From: Cerrena zonata
Taxonomy: Eukaryota > Basidiomycota > Agaricomycetes > Polyporales > Cerrenaceae
NCBI GenBank assembly: GCA_038087015.1
Contig: JASBNA010000003.1
Location: forward strand, 2,356,001 to 2,420,000
Direction of reading: 5' to 3'
DNA length: 64,000 nucleotides
Part shown: positions 45,492 to 57,405 of the stretch, in pieces
How positions within the stretch are numbered: position 1 is the first letter of the stretch
How the letters are laid out: each line of letters opens with the position of its first letter
Translations under genes and position numbers: made by a program
The notes under the pieces: model-generated
What the model was told of the DNA's origin: nothing
Database searches by the model: none
The model's input: the letters and a program-made list of their open reading frames with translations, nothing else

Positions 45492-48400
45492 TCATGGTGG
45501 AGGGTCCAAAGGATAATGAATGACTTTCCTAACGATTTGCCAAGCAAATCCAAGTCCTTTAAATGCGTAGGTGATAGTGATGCGAGCCTGCTCGGGGATC
45601 TCAAATTGGAGTACATCCAGTTTGACAAGCCATGGGAAGGAGATACGGGGTAAGATAAGAGCATCAGATTGAGAAGCAACGGGGAGAGATGGGCTGTTGG
45701 CAGTCGTGGGGGTAGAAAGTGTAGGTGTCACTGTAGGGATCGTGGTAATCAATGGAATAGGCTGGATTGAGGAACTTGAGCTCGGGAGAGAAGAAGTTGG
45801 AGATTCTGTTGACGTCGATATTGACGTATCAAGGGAGGTAGAGCTGGAACTATCAGAACTACTATGCCACCATCGAGACTGAGACTCGGACGACGCAGTA
45901 TAGACAGTTTCAGTTGCAGTAATAGTGATAGTTTCGATCATTATCGGACAGTCTTCTGTCATGGAACTAGAGCATTCGTGGAGGGCATGTTTAGCATGTG
46001 AGAGCTCAGTCGTAAGCGCAGACTGGTTGGCAAAGAGCCCGAGTGCGGCAGCCGTGGGTAACACGAGTGCGACGATCTGGACACTTTGCCACAAGGAAGG
46101 ATAGGAATGGAAAGTTGAACCGGGCACTGCTGTAGGCGAAAAGACGACTGCTAAGCGGGGATAGAAGAACTCCTCTAGAGAGTACTGGCTCAATCGCCTT
46201 CCAGCAGGGGTGATTTGTTCGTGACTTAGATTAGATCGTAGGGAGGTGACGTCAAGACCTAAAAGGAAATTATCAACATCATTAACACAGTAGAAAAATT
46301 GAAACTCGTTGTAACACACCAGCCTGACTCTCCAGCGTAACCTCCAACATGGTAACTGGTAACGAGAACGTTGGGAGTAATACATTTGTAGGTTCTTGAA
46401 CAGCCTTTGCCTTTCCTTTCCACCAGCTGGCCTTCGGTACAGGGGATTCCTCTTCTTTTACGCCACGAACGATGTAAACGATCTGTACCATCCCGCCACC
46501 TGCTTCCCCAATGTGAACTTTCACCCAGGTCAGCCATTCCCTCGTACTACTTTGCTCGAAAGGAATAGCCAAACCGTCCAGTCCAGTTCCACCCTTTTCG
46601 GGTTTTGCAGCAGCGAAAGCGTCGAATTTGACAGGAACGCCTTCCACACTCGCGCTTGCGACTTCTACTTTCGGTGGACCACTCATCGTGGATGGAGCTT
46701 CCTTCGATGACGAATCAGATGGCGACGCAAGACCAAACTCGAGCCACTCGGAATTGGCATCGCTAGGTGCAGGTAATGTCAACCGCACGACATAGTCTGT
46801 CCGACCTTCGTGTTCGCCGTCCTGAGATTGGACAAGGAGCGGTGTGATAATGGCAGATACCGAAGGGATTATAAGCGGTCCATCTCGTTTCGGTTTCAGT
46901 CTCGTACTTGCACCCATGAAGAGGCTTTGTCGCAGACTAGAAGGCGAGTTGCTCCCCGACCCATTGCCATTCGTCATCCTCGAACGATTGATACCTAGTT
47001 GTTCATCCAAACTATCATCACCTCTTCGTGAAGAGCCTCGATAACTAGAGGAATACGGGTGAAGGGCTGAGGACGGTGGTTGAAGAGCACGGATAGCAAT
47101 TCGTGAACCTTCAGCACTAAGTTTAGCCTGCGCGCCTGGCTTAACAATAGTTTTACGGGTTTGAGGGTTGGATGGGTTGCCTTTGACGGCGTAAACATCA
47201 ACATTAGAATCGCTCAAATCGCTGGAAAGGACGGTGGTTGAGGTCTCCCTGTCTGAATAGAGGACTCGGAAGCGTGGAAGAAGAACAGGATCAACATCAT
47301 CAGACTGATCTCCTGAAGAGGACGCGGAATGAGTGGGGGATATGTTGCGAATTTGCTTGTGGTAAAGAGGTGATCTTCGAGGGGTGACGATAACCGTTCC
47401 CGAAATGGTGAACTTGAGGATGTTCTTGGAAGGAGCCAAAAGCTCGTTCATGTTAATGTGAACAGTGACAGGGATAGTAGGTGGTCTGGGAGTAATTTCT
47501 TCGATATCGGTATCGGTGATACCGTTTGTAGAAGATGCACGACTGCGTCGAGTTCGCTCCGGGCTGGATGGGATAGTAGCGAGAGATGCGATGGAAGAAA
47601 GGGGCGTCGTATTGGGCGAACTCTCGAAGGAGTAATCATCAACGTTGGATGCCGGAAGTGGGGCACGGAGGAGGGAAGCAGAGGAATTATGCCGCGAGCT
47701 GTTGGCTGTTGAGGCTCTACTGCCAGAACGTCCGTCCGGAGAAGAAGGTAGTACGTAGATTGGCGGGGTGTTTTCCGACGAGGATTGACGTGAAACAGGA
47801 GATCGAGGTCGGGGCGGTGGACCTACTGCGAAACCTGTGAAACCCTGCATCCCCACGTACATCCCATCCCTTCTGATGTTCAGGATGCCAGGTTACATCA
47901 AAATCATCACAGTCGAGACCAACGTCCATGCCAAGTAATGTCGCTACTCCGGGAAACCAGACACCTTGACATGCTGCGTTGTATTCGACTTTCATGACAA
48001 TGCCTTCTGGTTCCTTAGACACATTCAATCGCTTGCCTTTCGGCTTGTATTTTCCCATCACAGTGTAGACCATGCTCGAATCGACCTCTCTTACGCCCAC
48101 ACGTCTTCGGCCATCGGTAGCCTCTGGTACTTCAGATGATTTCATTGGTTTAGCCCACCGAACACGGATGCGCTCTGCACTCTGGAATGACCCACGAATA
48201 CCACATCCACTCGGGAATCCAGAGGAAGAATCACTCGACTCGTCATCCGCAAAGTGCATGTAGGACTGAGAATTGGATCGAGAACGCTTGCGAGGTGATG
48301 ACGAGGTGATCGCAGTGACATGAGGATCCGAAGTTAGATCCCAGGATGTAGATTCTTCATCCTGAGATGTTATTGAGGCCAAAGAAGATGAAGCAGTAGG

Positions 48401-49556
48401 TTGGAAGGTTGGGGGAAATATTCGAAGCTTTATCTGGTTGTGTAGACATCGAGGGACGGGGATGGAGAGCTACGGGACGTGTTCAGTAAAGGTATAGAAT
48501 ACGAGTGCCACTGAGAACGCACAAGGTATGGAGACAATGGTGGTTTAGATAGGAATGGAACCCAAACATCGATAACAGCAACGAATTGCACGTGAGCTGT
48601 ACTCGACATACGCCTCCCTGAGGAGGTGCGTGTTGGTGTAGTCATATCGCTTATCCGTGTAGGAAGTTCTTTGGGCAAGACATACGAAACTTGATATCCG
48701 CTCACAAGAATCAGGCCAGTATACTTCTCATCCAGAGGTACTACACCGGAAGAATTAGACGAGCCGGAAGTATACAATGATGGAGAAGACGGGGATATTG
48801 AGTCAAACAATGACATGTAGGACTGTTGTAGACGACCTGGGAGGTTGAGGGCTCGTGTCGCTTTCTGAAGCAGAGGGTCCAGTGTGGTCGAAAAGTTGTA
48901 TGGTGCAGAGTTGGCATTCAATGGGTGAACCTTCGAGAGGAGAATCTTGACATTTTCCTCTGAATGAAGTGAAGTGAGCTCAAGCAAAGACTCTTGCCGT
49001 AGGCGAACTAGAATTTTGGAAGTGAATGCGAAGGGATACTGATATTGAAGCGAAGGTTGCTAGGCAATGGAATGTAATAGAGATCTATTCCAATGTACAC
49101 ATCACCTTTGGCTGCAAGTAATGCTTACTGCTTTGCAGAAATTACGCTTTATAGAGGGATTGGAGGCGTATGTGAAAAAAGTAGGAAAATTACTGGCTTC
49201 TTGCATACTCCGTGTGTCCCCCTTCGATTTCACTTCCAATATGCTAGTTTCCATCCTGAAAAGGTAACATACCTGGAAATAGAGGAATCGTCGCGCCTGG
49301 GGTAACGCTTTCCAGAGGGATAGCAAGCTTGATGATCTTTAGCCGTGAGACGATCAAACGCGTAACAAATGCTTACTTTCAAGAACATTTTTATTGAAGC
49401 TCCATCTGTCTTTCCCTCTGTCCCCCTAGTAGCCTTTCCTTCGATCGCAAGACGCGTTACAACATTCAGTTTATGCTGATTTCCCGTTGTTGTTGAGTAT
49501 GTAGATAGTGGTGGACTGCTTGTTGTGGTACGCCCATGACGCGACGACGGAGGCAT
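45492..49556 (-). CDS. Large Ser-rich single-pass membrane protein, unrecognised
   Basis: I do not recognise the family. The spliced product is about 1,150 residues from MPPSSRHGRTTTSSPPLS to HYPLDPPP. It opens with GNQHKLNVVTRLAIEGKA and LAIPLESVTPGATIPLFP, then folded-looking segments (LILVSGYQVSYVLP, HVQFVAVIDVWVPFL, VMKVEYNAACQGVWFPG). A long Ser/Pro/Arg-rich stretch follows, then VTVHINMNELLAPSKNIL, ISAIITPLLVQS and a hydrophobic helix VQIVALVLPTAAALGLFA about 220 residues from the end. After it comes a Ser/Thr-rich stalk (SSSDSSSSTSLDTS) and a short domain. Repeated beta-rich segments suggest sandwich modules. Apparent frame changes at 48,430 and 47,860 are explained by introns of 55 and 52 bases. 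Confidence 0.75.
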
Positions 49557-50221
49557 ATTTCGTGATTCGTGAAGAGCGGAATGTTGGAAGGTATGAAGGA
49601 AACCAGGAACGCACGCGAGGGCGAGTAGGGCGAGTTGTATTTGCCTCCACGACCAGATCGTCCTGCTGTGCGCGTGCGAGATAGACTCGGATTTGAAACT
49701 CCGATTTCCAAATCAAGACGCGTCTGTGGCTGATGCCGATATGCCTTCCTTTCATCAGCCTGAACGTCCCTTTGTAGAGTGTTGCAGGGAATATTTCTTA
49801 GTCTGAGCTGCATTCTTCATGAACATGAACGTTTTAGGTGACCTTCCACTAGAGCTCTGACAAGGGTACAGGAAGCGGATCGTAGCACGGACACCCAATT
49901 CAGGATGTATTAGATGACGAGCCTTAAGTTTCATCTAGCTTGTGCCCCGAACAATTTTGTTTTGTTCATAGCAGATATCCCTGTTTTGCTTGAGTGTTAA
50001 AGATGGAAAGCTGGTGTCACAGTGACCTTACCAATACTAGTGGAAGTTCGAGGACACTTGCCAAATTGAGCCATTTCCCATTACCTAATCAATGCTCCGC
50101 CACCTGTGCCTTCGACCTTCCACTGCTCACTGCGACCACCACAACCAACCATCCCAGAATTATCAGCTTCCAACTTACTAAATTATACTAATACAGGTTG
50201 TGAGGTATTTTTGACAACATT
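49557..50221. promoter_or_regulatory. Divergent promoter region before SNW1
   Basis: About 665 bases between the start of the large membrane-protein gene and the SNW1 ATG. No exon is supported. It should carry both promoters. Confidence 0.5.
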
Positions 50222-52258
50222 ATGGCTGCCCTCGCCTCGTACGTCTTGCATTTCGGGTGATTTAGAATACATTACTGATCATTGCAACTAGTCTCCTCCC
50301 AAAACCGGTACATGTTTCAATCTCGGACGACGAAGATGACATTGTTCGTGTCTCTCAGCAAGTCGCTGAAAGCTCATTACAATCCAAGTCTGTCGTAATT
50401 CGCTTGGCTGTTCCCTCATACGGACAAAGGAATGGATGGAAGCCATCATCACAGGAAGACTTCGGTTCGTTCAGTACCCATATTAACAAGTAAACTCTGC
50501 TAAATTTACAATCTCAGGCGATGGTGGTGCATATCCCGAGTGTCATGTAGCTCAATATCCCACTAGGCTTGGGTAAGAAGAAGGTACGTCCATAGGCTAT
50601 TTGGTCTTAAATTTATTGTTTGCTTATTCATGTATTACAGACTGCTGCCGGAAACACTCTTGCCCTCCAAGTCGATAGCGAAGGAAATGTCCGCTACGAT
50701 GCCATCGCTCAACAAGGCCAACGAGCAGGGAAGATCATTCAGTCCCAATTTAAAGACCTCGTCCCCCTCGCGCACCGTAAAGACCTAGACGATGATGCCC
50801 GACTCATGGAACGACCTTCGGAAGACGAGGTCCAGACAACAACAGACAAGACTCGTGCTGCTCTCGAGAAACTCGTAAACGGCAAGATCAAAGCAGCTCA
50901 GCCCAAGAACGTTCCTGACGGTCATGGAAAAACATCATTCATTCGTTACACGCCTGGCCAGCAGAATGGTTCAGGATGGGTTGAAGCAGAGGATCATCAA
51001 GATGACAGAAGTGGTAGAGGATCCTTTGGAGCCCCCTCGGTTCAAGCATAAGAAGATTCCTCGTGGCCCACCTAGTCCTCCACCTCCAGTGCTCCGTAGT
51101 CCACCGCGGAAAGCGACCTGCACAGGAGCAGAAGGAATGGATGATTCCCCCATGTATCTCGAACTGGAAGAACAACAAGGGTTATACCATTCCTCTCGAC
51201 AAGCGTCTTGCTGCAGATGGTCGTGGTCTCCAAGATGTTAGTTCCTAAACAATCTCAAAGGTGTTTACTAACGACGCAGTGTCTCGTTTCTAGGTTCACA
51301 TCAACGACAACTTTGCCAAGTTCTCAGAAGCACTCTTCGTTGCGGACCGACACGCTCGAGAAGAAGTCCGACAGCGTGCACTTATGCAACAAAAGCTTGC
51401 AGAGAAAGAGAAAGCACAAAAAGAAGAAAATCTTCGTCTACTTGCTCAACGCGCTCGCGAAGAACGAGCCGGTATCCCCACCTCCCGACCAGACAATAAA
51501 CCCACCGCCGAGCGTACTGCAGCTATGCAATCCACTCTCAATGCCTATGGTAGCGACTCCGAATCTGACGGAAGTCCTAGCGAGGACTCAGATGATGAAG
51601 AGGCTGCGAAGGTACGCGATCGTATGCGTGAGGAGAAGAAGCGTGAACGTGAGCGCGAGATGCGTATGAGTAATATGGGTCAAGAACAACGGGCCAAAGA
51701 TGTTGGCGCGACAACAGAATCGAGACATCTCGGAGAAAATCGCTCTTGGTTTGGCGAAACCGACAGTATCGAAGGAGTCAATGTTGGATTCACGATTGTT
51801 CAACCAAGAGTCACTGGCAGGCTCGTTCGCTGATGAAGACAGTTACAATCTCTATGATAAACCTTTGTTCCATGGATCAAGTGCTGCTGCTGCGATCTAC
51901 AAGGCGAGGGGTAACATCTCGGAAGGGAACCAGGACTCGTTTGGAGAGGGAACTGAAGAGGGTATTGGGAAAGCCCTTGATAACGATCGCTTTGGTCTCG
52001 GAAGAGCGAGAGTTGGTTTCCAAGGTGCCGAAGATCAAGAAATCAGAGATGGACCTGTACAGTTCGAGAAGGACGGTGGGGATGTGTTCGGTCTCGATAA
52101 GTTCTTGGACGAAGCCAAGAGTGGAAGGAAAGAGGGGTTTGGATACTGACAGGTGAGTCTTCTATGTGTCACCTAATGCTGAGTAGATGTATTGATATTC
52201 TCTTAGTGGTGCACGGAAACGGCAGCAACTGGAAAAGGCTTCCGAGAGGGAGGGATAG
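50222..52258 (+). CDS. SNW1: SNW1/SKIP/Prp45 spliceosome factor, reading frame interrupted by five +1 shifts
   Basis: SNW-domain core spliceosome and transcription cofactor, nuclear and essential in studied fungi. Exons 50222-50238, 50292-50464, 50518-50583, 50641-51236, 51294-52152 and 52207-52258 have normal splice signals. Conserved blocks are all present: LLPKPVHVSISDDED, GDGGAYPECHVAQYP, LALQVDSEGNVRYDAIA, LKQRIIKMTEVVEDP, EWMIPPCISNWKN, GYTIPLDKRLAADGRG, QNRDISEKIALG, VFGLDKFLDEAK and GARKRQQLEKASERE. To read through them one must skip a base near 50560, 50974, 51118, 51697 and 52118. No other stop or deletion is seen. Sequencing or assembly error is the simplest explanation; a pseudogene is the alternative. 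Confidence 0.85.
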
Positions 52259-52427
52259 ATTCATGTTGTCTTCATTTTACTGTCTCTTCATATGTAGTCT
52301 CACTGTATTATATGACTTACCTATATCATTCATCTCAGGTTTTCATACTAAACGATATTAACACTCAGAATGCCACAACCCTTCTCGTTTCCTTCCAACA
52401 CGTGAACTCGGGCCCTGGAAAAATGTT

Positions 52428-54144
52428 CTATGATTTCCAACGTTCAAATACATCCAATTTACTTGTAAATTTGGGCAACTCTTTCTCCAGCATCGCCCGT
52501 CCTTCGTGTTCTGTCATCAACTGCACCTCCCGCTCAGATCCATCCCCTACTACTTTATAACACAGCGCATCATTGTGATACGGTAGTTCGAGAGCAATGT
52601 ATCGCAAATTCCTGTCTTCGCTCCGCTCGTGTTGTAACATTGAGAGCGCAAATTTATGGGGATCGAGGTTCTCGAAGTATGTTCGAGTACGTTTCATTGC
52701 TGCTACAGCCCTCTTCTTGGATAACCCCATCAAGATTGGATATGCCTTGTCCTTAGGATCCCAATCAAGTCGAAGTCTGAAGACAGATAGACAAAGTTCT
52801 GTTATTCCATGACAGAGTTCAACCTGTGTTGTCATCGAAGCAATTAGGGCAGGATGACATATATGCCTTGATCAACTCACCTCGACATTGTTCATATCGC
52901 ACAACGTGCGGCCGACGGAAATAGTCAGGTCTAAATGAGACACAGAGTTGGCGATGGAACACGCGAGCAACATATAATCTCGATCTAGAGGGTAATAGAG
53001 AGTAAGACGATCTGGGCAACCCTCAAGGAGGACATCCAGGAGGTAATCAAGAATTTTCCAACACTTTGGTGGCATGCGTATGTCCATGTGGAAGATATCG
53101 CCCATGGGGCACAATGCATACATCCCTAGTAGATCCCCACCATAATAATCAAGGTCGAGCCAGTCTTCACGTTCATCCTGGAATTTTTTGTTTTGTTCGC
53201 GTGTCGTGTCTAGGAGTTCTGAAACAAGTGGCTGGTGCCATTTAAGTGGTGAAGGGTAGTATAAGAGATTGCGTATCAACGGGAAGGATTCCATCAGAGG
53301 TTGGACGTCCACTTTGTGGTGATACTCGATGCTGAGAGTTCGAACATCATCGCAATCGATGTCGTCGTGTATAGGGTGGAAGTTTGGCCACCTGAGATGG
53401 AGTTCGTCCATTTTATGGAAATTGCACGTGAATTGCCTGGGGTCACAAAAGTCGGGGTCCGGTTGTTCTGGATACGTGACTTCGTCAGGACTGAACGATA
53501 TGGAGAATACCTCCACACGATCACGCAGCTTATGAAGGAGCTCCCAGGTAAGAGGGCCACCTCCACCAACCATCAAGTGAGGAAGTTTTCCGCCCGAATC
53601 GAGGGCAGGTATTAATGCGAGGTCTATCCTCAACCACTCTTCGCATCCGCAAATCTCCACGCGAGTCAAGCGATGACAGCGACAGAGGGAGAGTATCTTG
53701 ACTATACTGGTCAGAATTTCGCGGTGGCAATCATATATAGGGCCCTGTCCGGAACACTCCCAACCGGTGGGACATGCAAGGGATATACTCTGAATGTAAT
53801 TGACTCGCGCACGAAGGTCACGGTACATAAATGAGTTAAAACTCCACACATAAAAAGGGTGCCCCCTCAGCTTGATAGGTATGGACAGAATGTGCGAAAT
53901 CCCGCAGGCGTAGAGAGTTCGCCAAGTTCTCATGAAGGAGAACAGCGTGCTGACTTTATGATCCTGTGCAAGAAAGGTCATCATATGCAGCAGAACGTCA
54001 TAGTTGAGCTTCTGAGGTCTCAGATAATGATCCTACACAGAAATTTAAGGGATTAGGCATACAATTCGTGATGTTGTGACTTACCATGATTGTGGTTGCA
54101 GAGCAACGTCGGGTTATGACATGTTGAGGCAATCTCGAAACCAT
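52428..54144 (-). CDS. F-box-like/LRR protein
   Basis: Basidiomycete-type protein with a degenerate F-box: after a short first exon (MVSRLPQHVITRRC) and intron, LNYDVLLHMMTFLAQD then FMRTWRTLYACGISHIL. About 370 residues of irregular repeat-like sequence follow (LTRVEICGCEEWL, MDELHLRWPNFHP, VRTLSIEYHHKV, SHLDLTISVGRTL). A second intron near 52875 precedes an exon ending FERWKS. Likely an SCF adaptor by analogy, but no partner is indicated. Converges on SNW1 with 169 bases between the stops. Confidence 0.75.
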
Positions 54145-54421
54145 ACTAATTCTAGCGCGATCAGTTTTGATGAGCACTTCAGTCGTCGCTGGCAGTCGCT
54201 GGCAGTCACAGCGGCCACCGACGTCGAGGGGGGCCGCGGCGATACATCCCGATAGAGTAGGTTGGTAGCGTCATGAACGAATAACGCAGTAACATCGCGG
54301 TCGCGGAGATGATGGCATGTACGAGGCTCATGTTATTGAACTCATGCCGCATCGTAGTTGATAGTTAAAATGGGTTACGCTCAATATTAGGATAGATGTA
54401 CAATAAAAACTACATAAAAGT

Positions 54422-55474
54422 CTAATTAGACCACATCTTGCGCTGATAGTCCAGAAGGATGGGCATGAAATCCCATAAGCCGAAGTCCGGCCAATATCCA
54501 TCAGTGTATTGGATTTGTGCGTCCTCACAACCCTATATGGTGTTAGTTTAATTGCACAACCACGTTGCATTCGTCAGTACGTACCTGCCAGAGTAAATAA
54601 TCGCTCAGTCGTTTAACACCGCTAGTGCGAACTAGAATGTCGAGTGGAGGACTGCCTCGAGCATTTGTCATAATATGAGCATCAATATCATCCTCCGAGA
54701 TTTCGCTGTACCAAGAGTCAGAAGAAGTATTTTCAATACAGAATATAACTTACGCAAAGGGTGAACCTTCGTCAAGCTTTTCCTGCACTGCATCCGTAAC
54801 GGCTGTAGTTATTTCGTCTCGTGACGTGTAAGGCATGCAAAGGTTGAGTATGGCTCTGCAATCCCATAAGAGGGAGATTATAAGACAGTATCGATATTTG
54901 GTAGCGCGTACACATACTTATCATTCTTTGCTGTCATCTCCTCTGCTTTACGAGCCGCTTCTTGTAGTCGTGGAGGGAATAGTGACTTATTTCCAACTAC
55001 ATTCAAGCGAACACCATGCTGATCCAGTAAGTCTCTACGTCCTATCAGTGACTTGTCAGACATACATAAAATATCGATGACTGACCCGTGTTGGCATATT
55101 TCTAGGAGTTTCTCCTCAACAAGACTGAGAAGATCCTCGACTTCTTGTGGGGAGCGTTTGAAGTTCTCAATAGAGAAGCCATATACAGAGACACAGCGAA
55201 TATTCAATTGCATACAAATCTCAAGCACCTATCCAATTCATTAGTTGCTGTAATGGGTACGGCTTCACGTAAAACATACCCGTCGCAATGCCACATAGCC
55301 CTCCGCATGTCCGGCTTTCACCTCTTGATGATGCATTCGAGCGTAACGACGGTTTCCATCCATAACGAAGCCAACATGTCTTGGAACCGGTCCTGAAGCA
55401 AGTATCTGGATTGCTATGCTTTGTGCTTTCTTTGACGTCCAGTTCGCGCTGCGATAAACAAAGTCAGGAATCAT
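54422..55474 (-). CDS. RER2: Dehydrodolichyl diphosphate synthase (cis-prenyltransferase, Rer2-like)
   Basis: Adds isopentenyl units in cis to farnesyl diphosphate to make the dolichol precursor, at the ER. Conserved regions in order: RHVGFVMDGNRRYAR (catalytic Asp and Arg), KAGHAEGY, VSVYGFSIENFKRSPQEV (region III), RLNVVGNKSLFPPRL, DILVRTSGVKRLSDYLLWQ (region V) and YWPDFGLWDF, then a terminal KMWSN. The start MIPDFVYRSANW is the only in-frame ATG found; an alternative upstream exon fits the reading frame but lacks an ATG. About 265 residues, seven exons. Its start lies 161 bases from the divergent SWIM/RING gene. Confidence 0.9.
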
Positions 55475-55635
55475 GTTATCGGAGAAGTTGAGGAGGTACG
55501 GGAAGTATTGCCCGTGGGAAAGTAATCTACTTAAATCTCTCGATCAAAGCTGGTCCCGGTCCATACTTGAGCGCTCCTGGTATTGAATGCCGTTAGCCCG
55601 TCGCGAAGTAAAAGTGCTCTTTATTCGCAACCACC

Positions 55636-57218
55636 ATGCCCAGAGGAGTCAAACGACCAGTCGACATCGTTATAAGTAGTGACGATGAAGACTACACTCA
55701 AAGCCATTGGGTTCCCACTCCAAAGGCACCCTATGCCTCCTATGCCGGACCTTCAGGAAGCTACCATACTGGCTCGAATAGAGATCCAATTGTAATTCCT
55801 GATTCCCCGCCACCAGTTCATATTGATTCTCGACCCCGACCGTCTGCAGCTCGACCGCCTGTAGCTCGACCTCCTGTGACTCCGCAGCCTGCGATTCCTC
55901 CTCCTCGAATTCCGTCCCCAGTTGCTCCTCCTCCTGCAAAGCGGCAGAAGAAACAAAAGGATCCCAATGGGGAACTAAGTCAGGCTCCCGAGAAACGTCT
56001 AGCTATGTTCAAAAAGAAATGCCCACAAGCTATTCGAGAACGTGCCGAGCGTGTGGCGACTCAAAGGTACGCTTTATGAGCCGAAAGTGTTAACTTGAAT
56101 CAATTGACCATTTTGTAGGATGTACATGATTGACAGGTCCCGAAACGGCGATGAGCTGAAAGAGACTTTCAGCGTTCTCGGTTCTACTGGTAATGTATGT
56201 AGATGTCCTACGTCGAAAGAGCAAGAACTTATCGTTGCAATAGGTTTATTCGGTGAAGGTCGATAAATTGCCTTCCTGTAACTGTGAGTACTCTGTTCAG
56301 CGTCATGTACATGAACTATTCTCAGCGTTCACTCTGCAGGTCCGGATGCTTTGAAAGGCAATCATTGCAAACATATTGTGAGTATAGTTATTCAATGTGT
56401 TCACTCAGGACCTTACCTACCATCTTCCAGTTGTTTATTTTCTTGAAAGGTTTGTTGGGGTATAAATCAATGCACACACTGTGATTAACATGACTATCAC
56501 AGTTTTACAAGTAACTCAAGCTTCCGGTTATTGGTATCAAAAGTATGTTTAGTCAATTGCATCATAGTTTCTGATACTAATATCTATTCTGATACTAATA
56601 TCTATTCTGAAGGGCGTTATTAACAGCCGAACTCGAAGAAGTATTCGCAAACGCCCCTCCTGCGCCAGGATTTGCTGTTAACGCAAGGGTGCAAGAAGCT
56701 TATGCGAAAGCCACTGGGAAACGTGTAGCATCTTCTTCTCAAGGTGTTAAGAAACGTATGCCCGAGAAAGACACTGATTGCCCCGTTTGCTACGAGGGCA
56801 TGTTCGGTGCACCTGAGAAAACACTGGTCTTCTGCGAATCTTGTGGAAATGCTCTCCATAAAGATTGTTTCCAACAATGTAAGTATATGTCTTTGTGCCT
56901 ACCTCATTTCGTCTGACTCCGTAATTCTACAGGGGCAAAGGCAACCAGAGGCAAAGCCAATTGTGTATTCTGTCGAGCTCCGTGGAGCTCTCAACCTGCT
57001 ACTCCGTCTGCTGGCAGTTCCAGGGCCTCTGGCGTCGCCACCTCCGAAGGCTATGTCAACCTCGCGGGTATCGCAGGTGTCAGTCCTGTACGTGACACGA
57101 GTAGCTGTAAGTAGTCGCGCCTGCCTCAATCTGAAAGTACTAAATGTCCCGCCCAGATTACCAAGGTCCCCGTAAGGGCAAAAGGCACTACGGATACCAA
57201 GATTACGACCCTTATTGA
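55636..57218 (+). CDS. SWIM + RING zinc-finger protein (probable E3 ubiquitin ligase)
   Basis: Likely nuclear ubiquitin ligase resembling ZSWIM2. The start MPRGVKRPVDIVISSDDEDY is followed by a Pro-rich, low-complexity stretch (RPPVARPPVTPQPAIPPP) and a basic KRQKKQKDP motif. The SWIM finger is split by introns: VDKLPSCN, then CPDALKGNHCKHI (C-x-C...C-x-H). The RING finger follows: CPVCYEGMFG, CESCGNALHKDCFQQWAK and CVFCRAPW. It ends YGYQDYDPY at TGA 57216-57218, after an intron inside the Tyr codon of SSYYQGPR. Eight or nine exons. The target is unknown. Confidence 0.85.
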
Positions 57219-57405
57219 ATTTCTCTCCTGATTCTTGCAGCTCGTAGAGCTAGTGATATATATTATGGTTATCTTAATACTCATTTATACTTGTATATAC
57301 ATCTCAACAACTTCTTGGAAGGTATAGGATAGGACTGGTATAATAAACTTTTCTTGGACACTTACTATACCGAGAAGGCTCGGCGCCACCCGATACACTT
57401 GATTC

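Noticed and set aside
47810..47880. Apparent frameshift in the large membrane-protein gene
   Set aside because: A 52-base intron with GTAAC donor, CAG acceptor and an internal CTGAAC-like branch point joins CDDFD to GFTGF in frame.
48430..48530. Second apparent frameshift in the same gene
   Set aside because: A 55-base GTGCGT..CGTAG intron joins SPYL to LSIPVP in frame.
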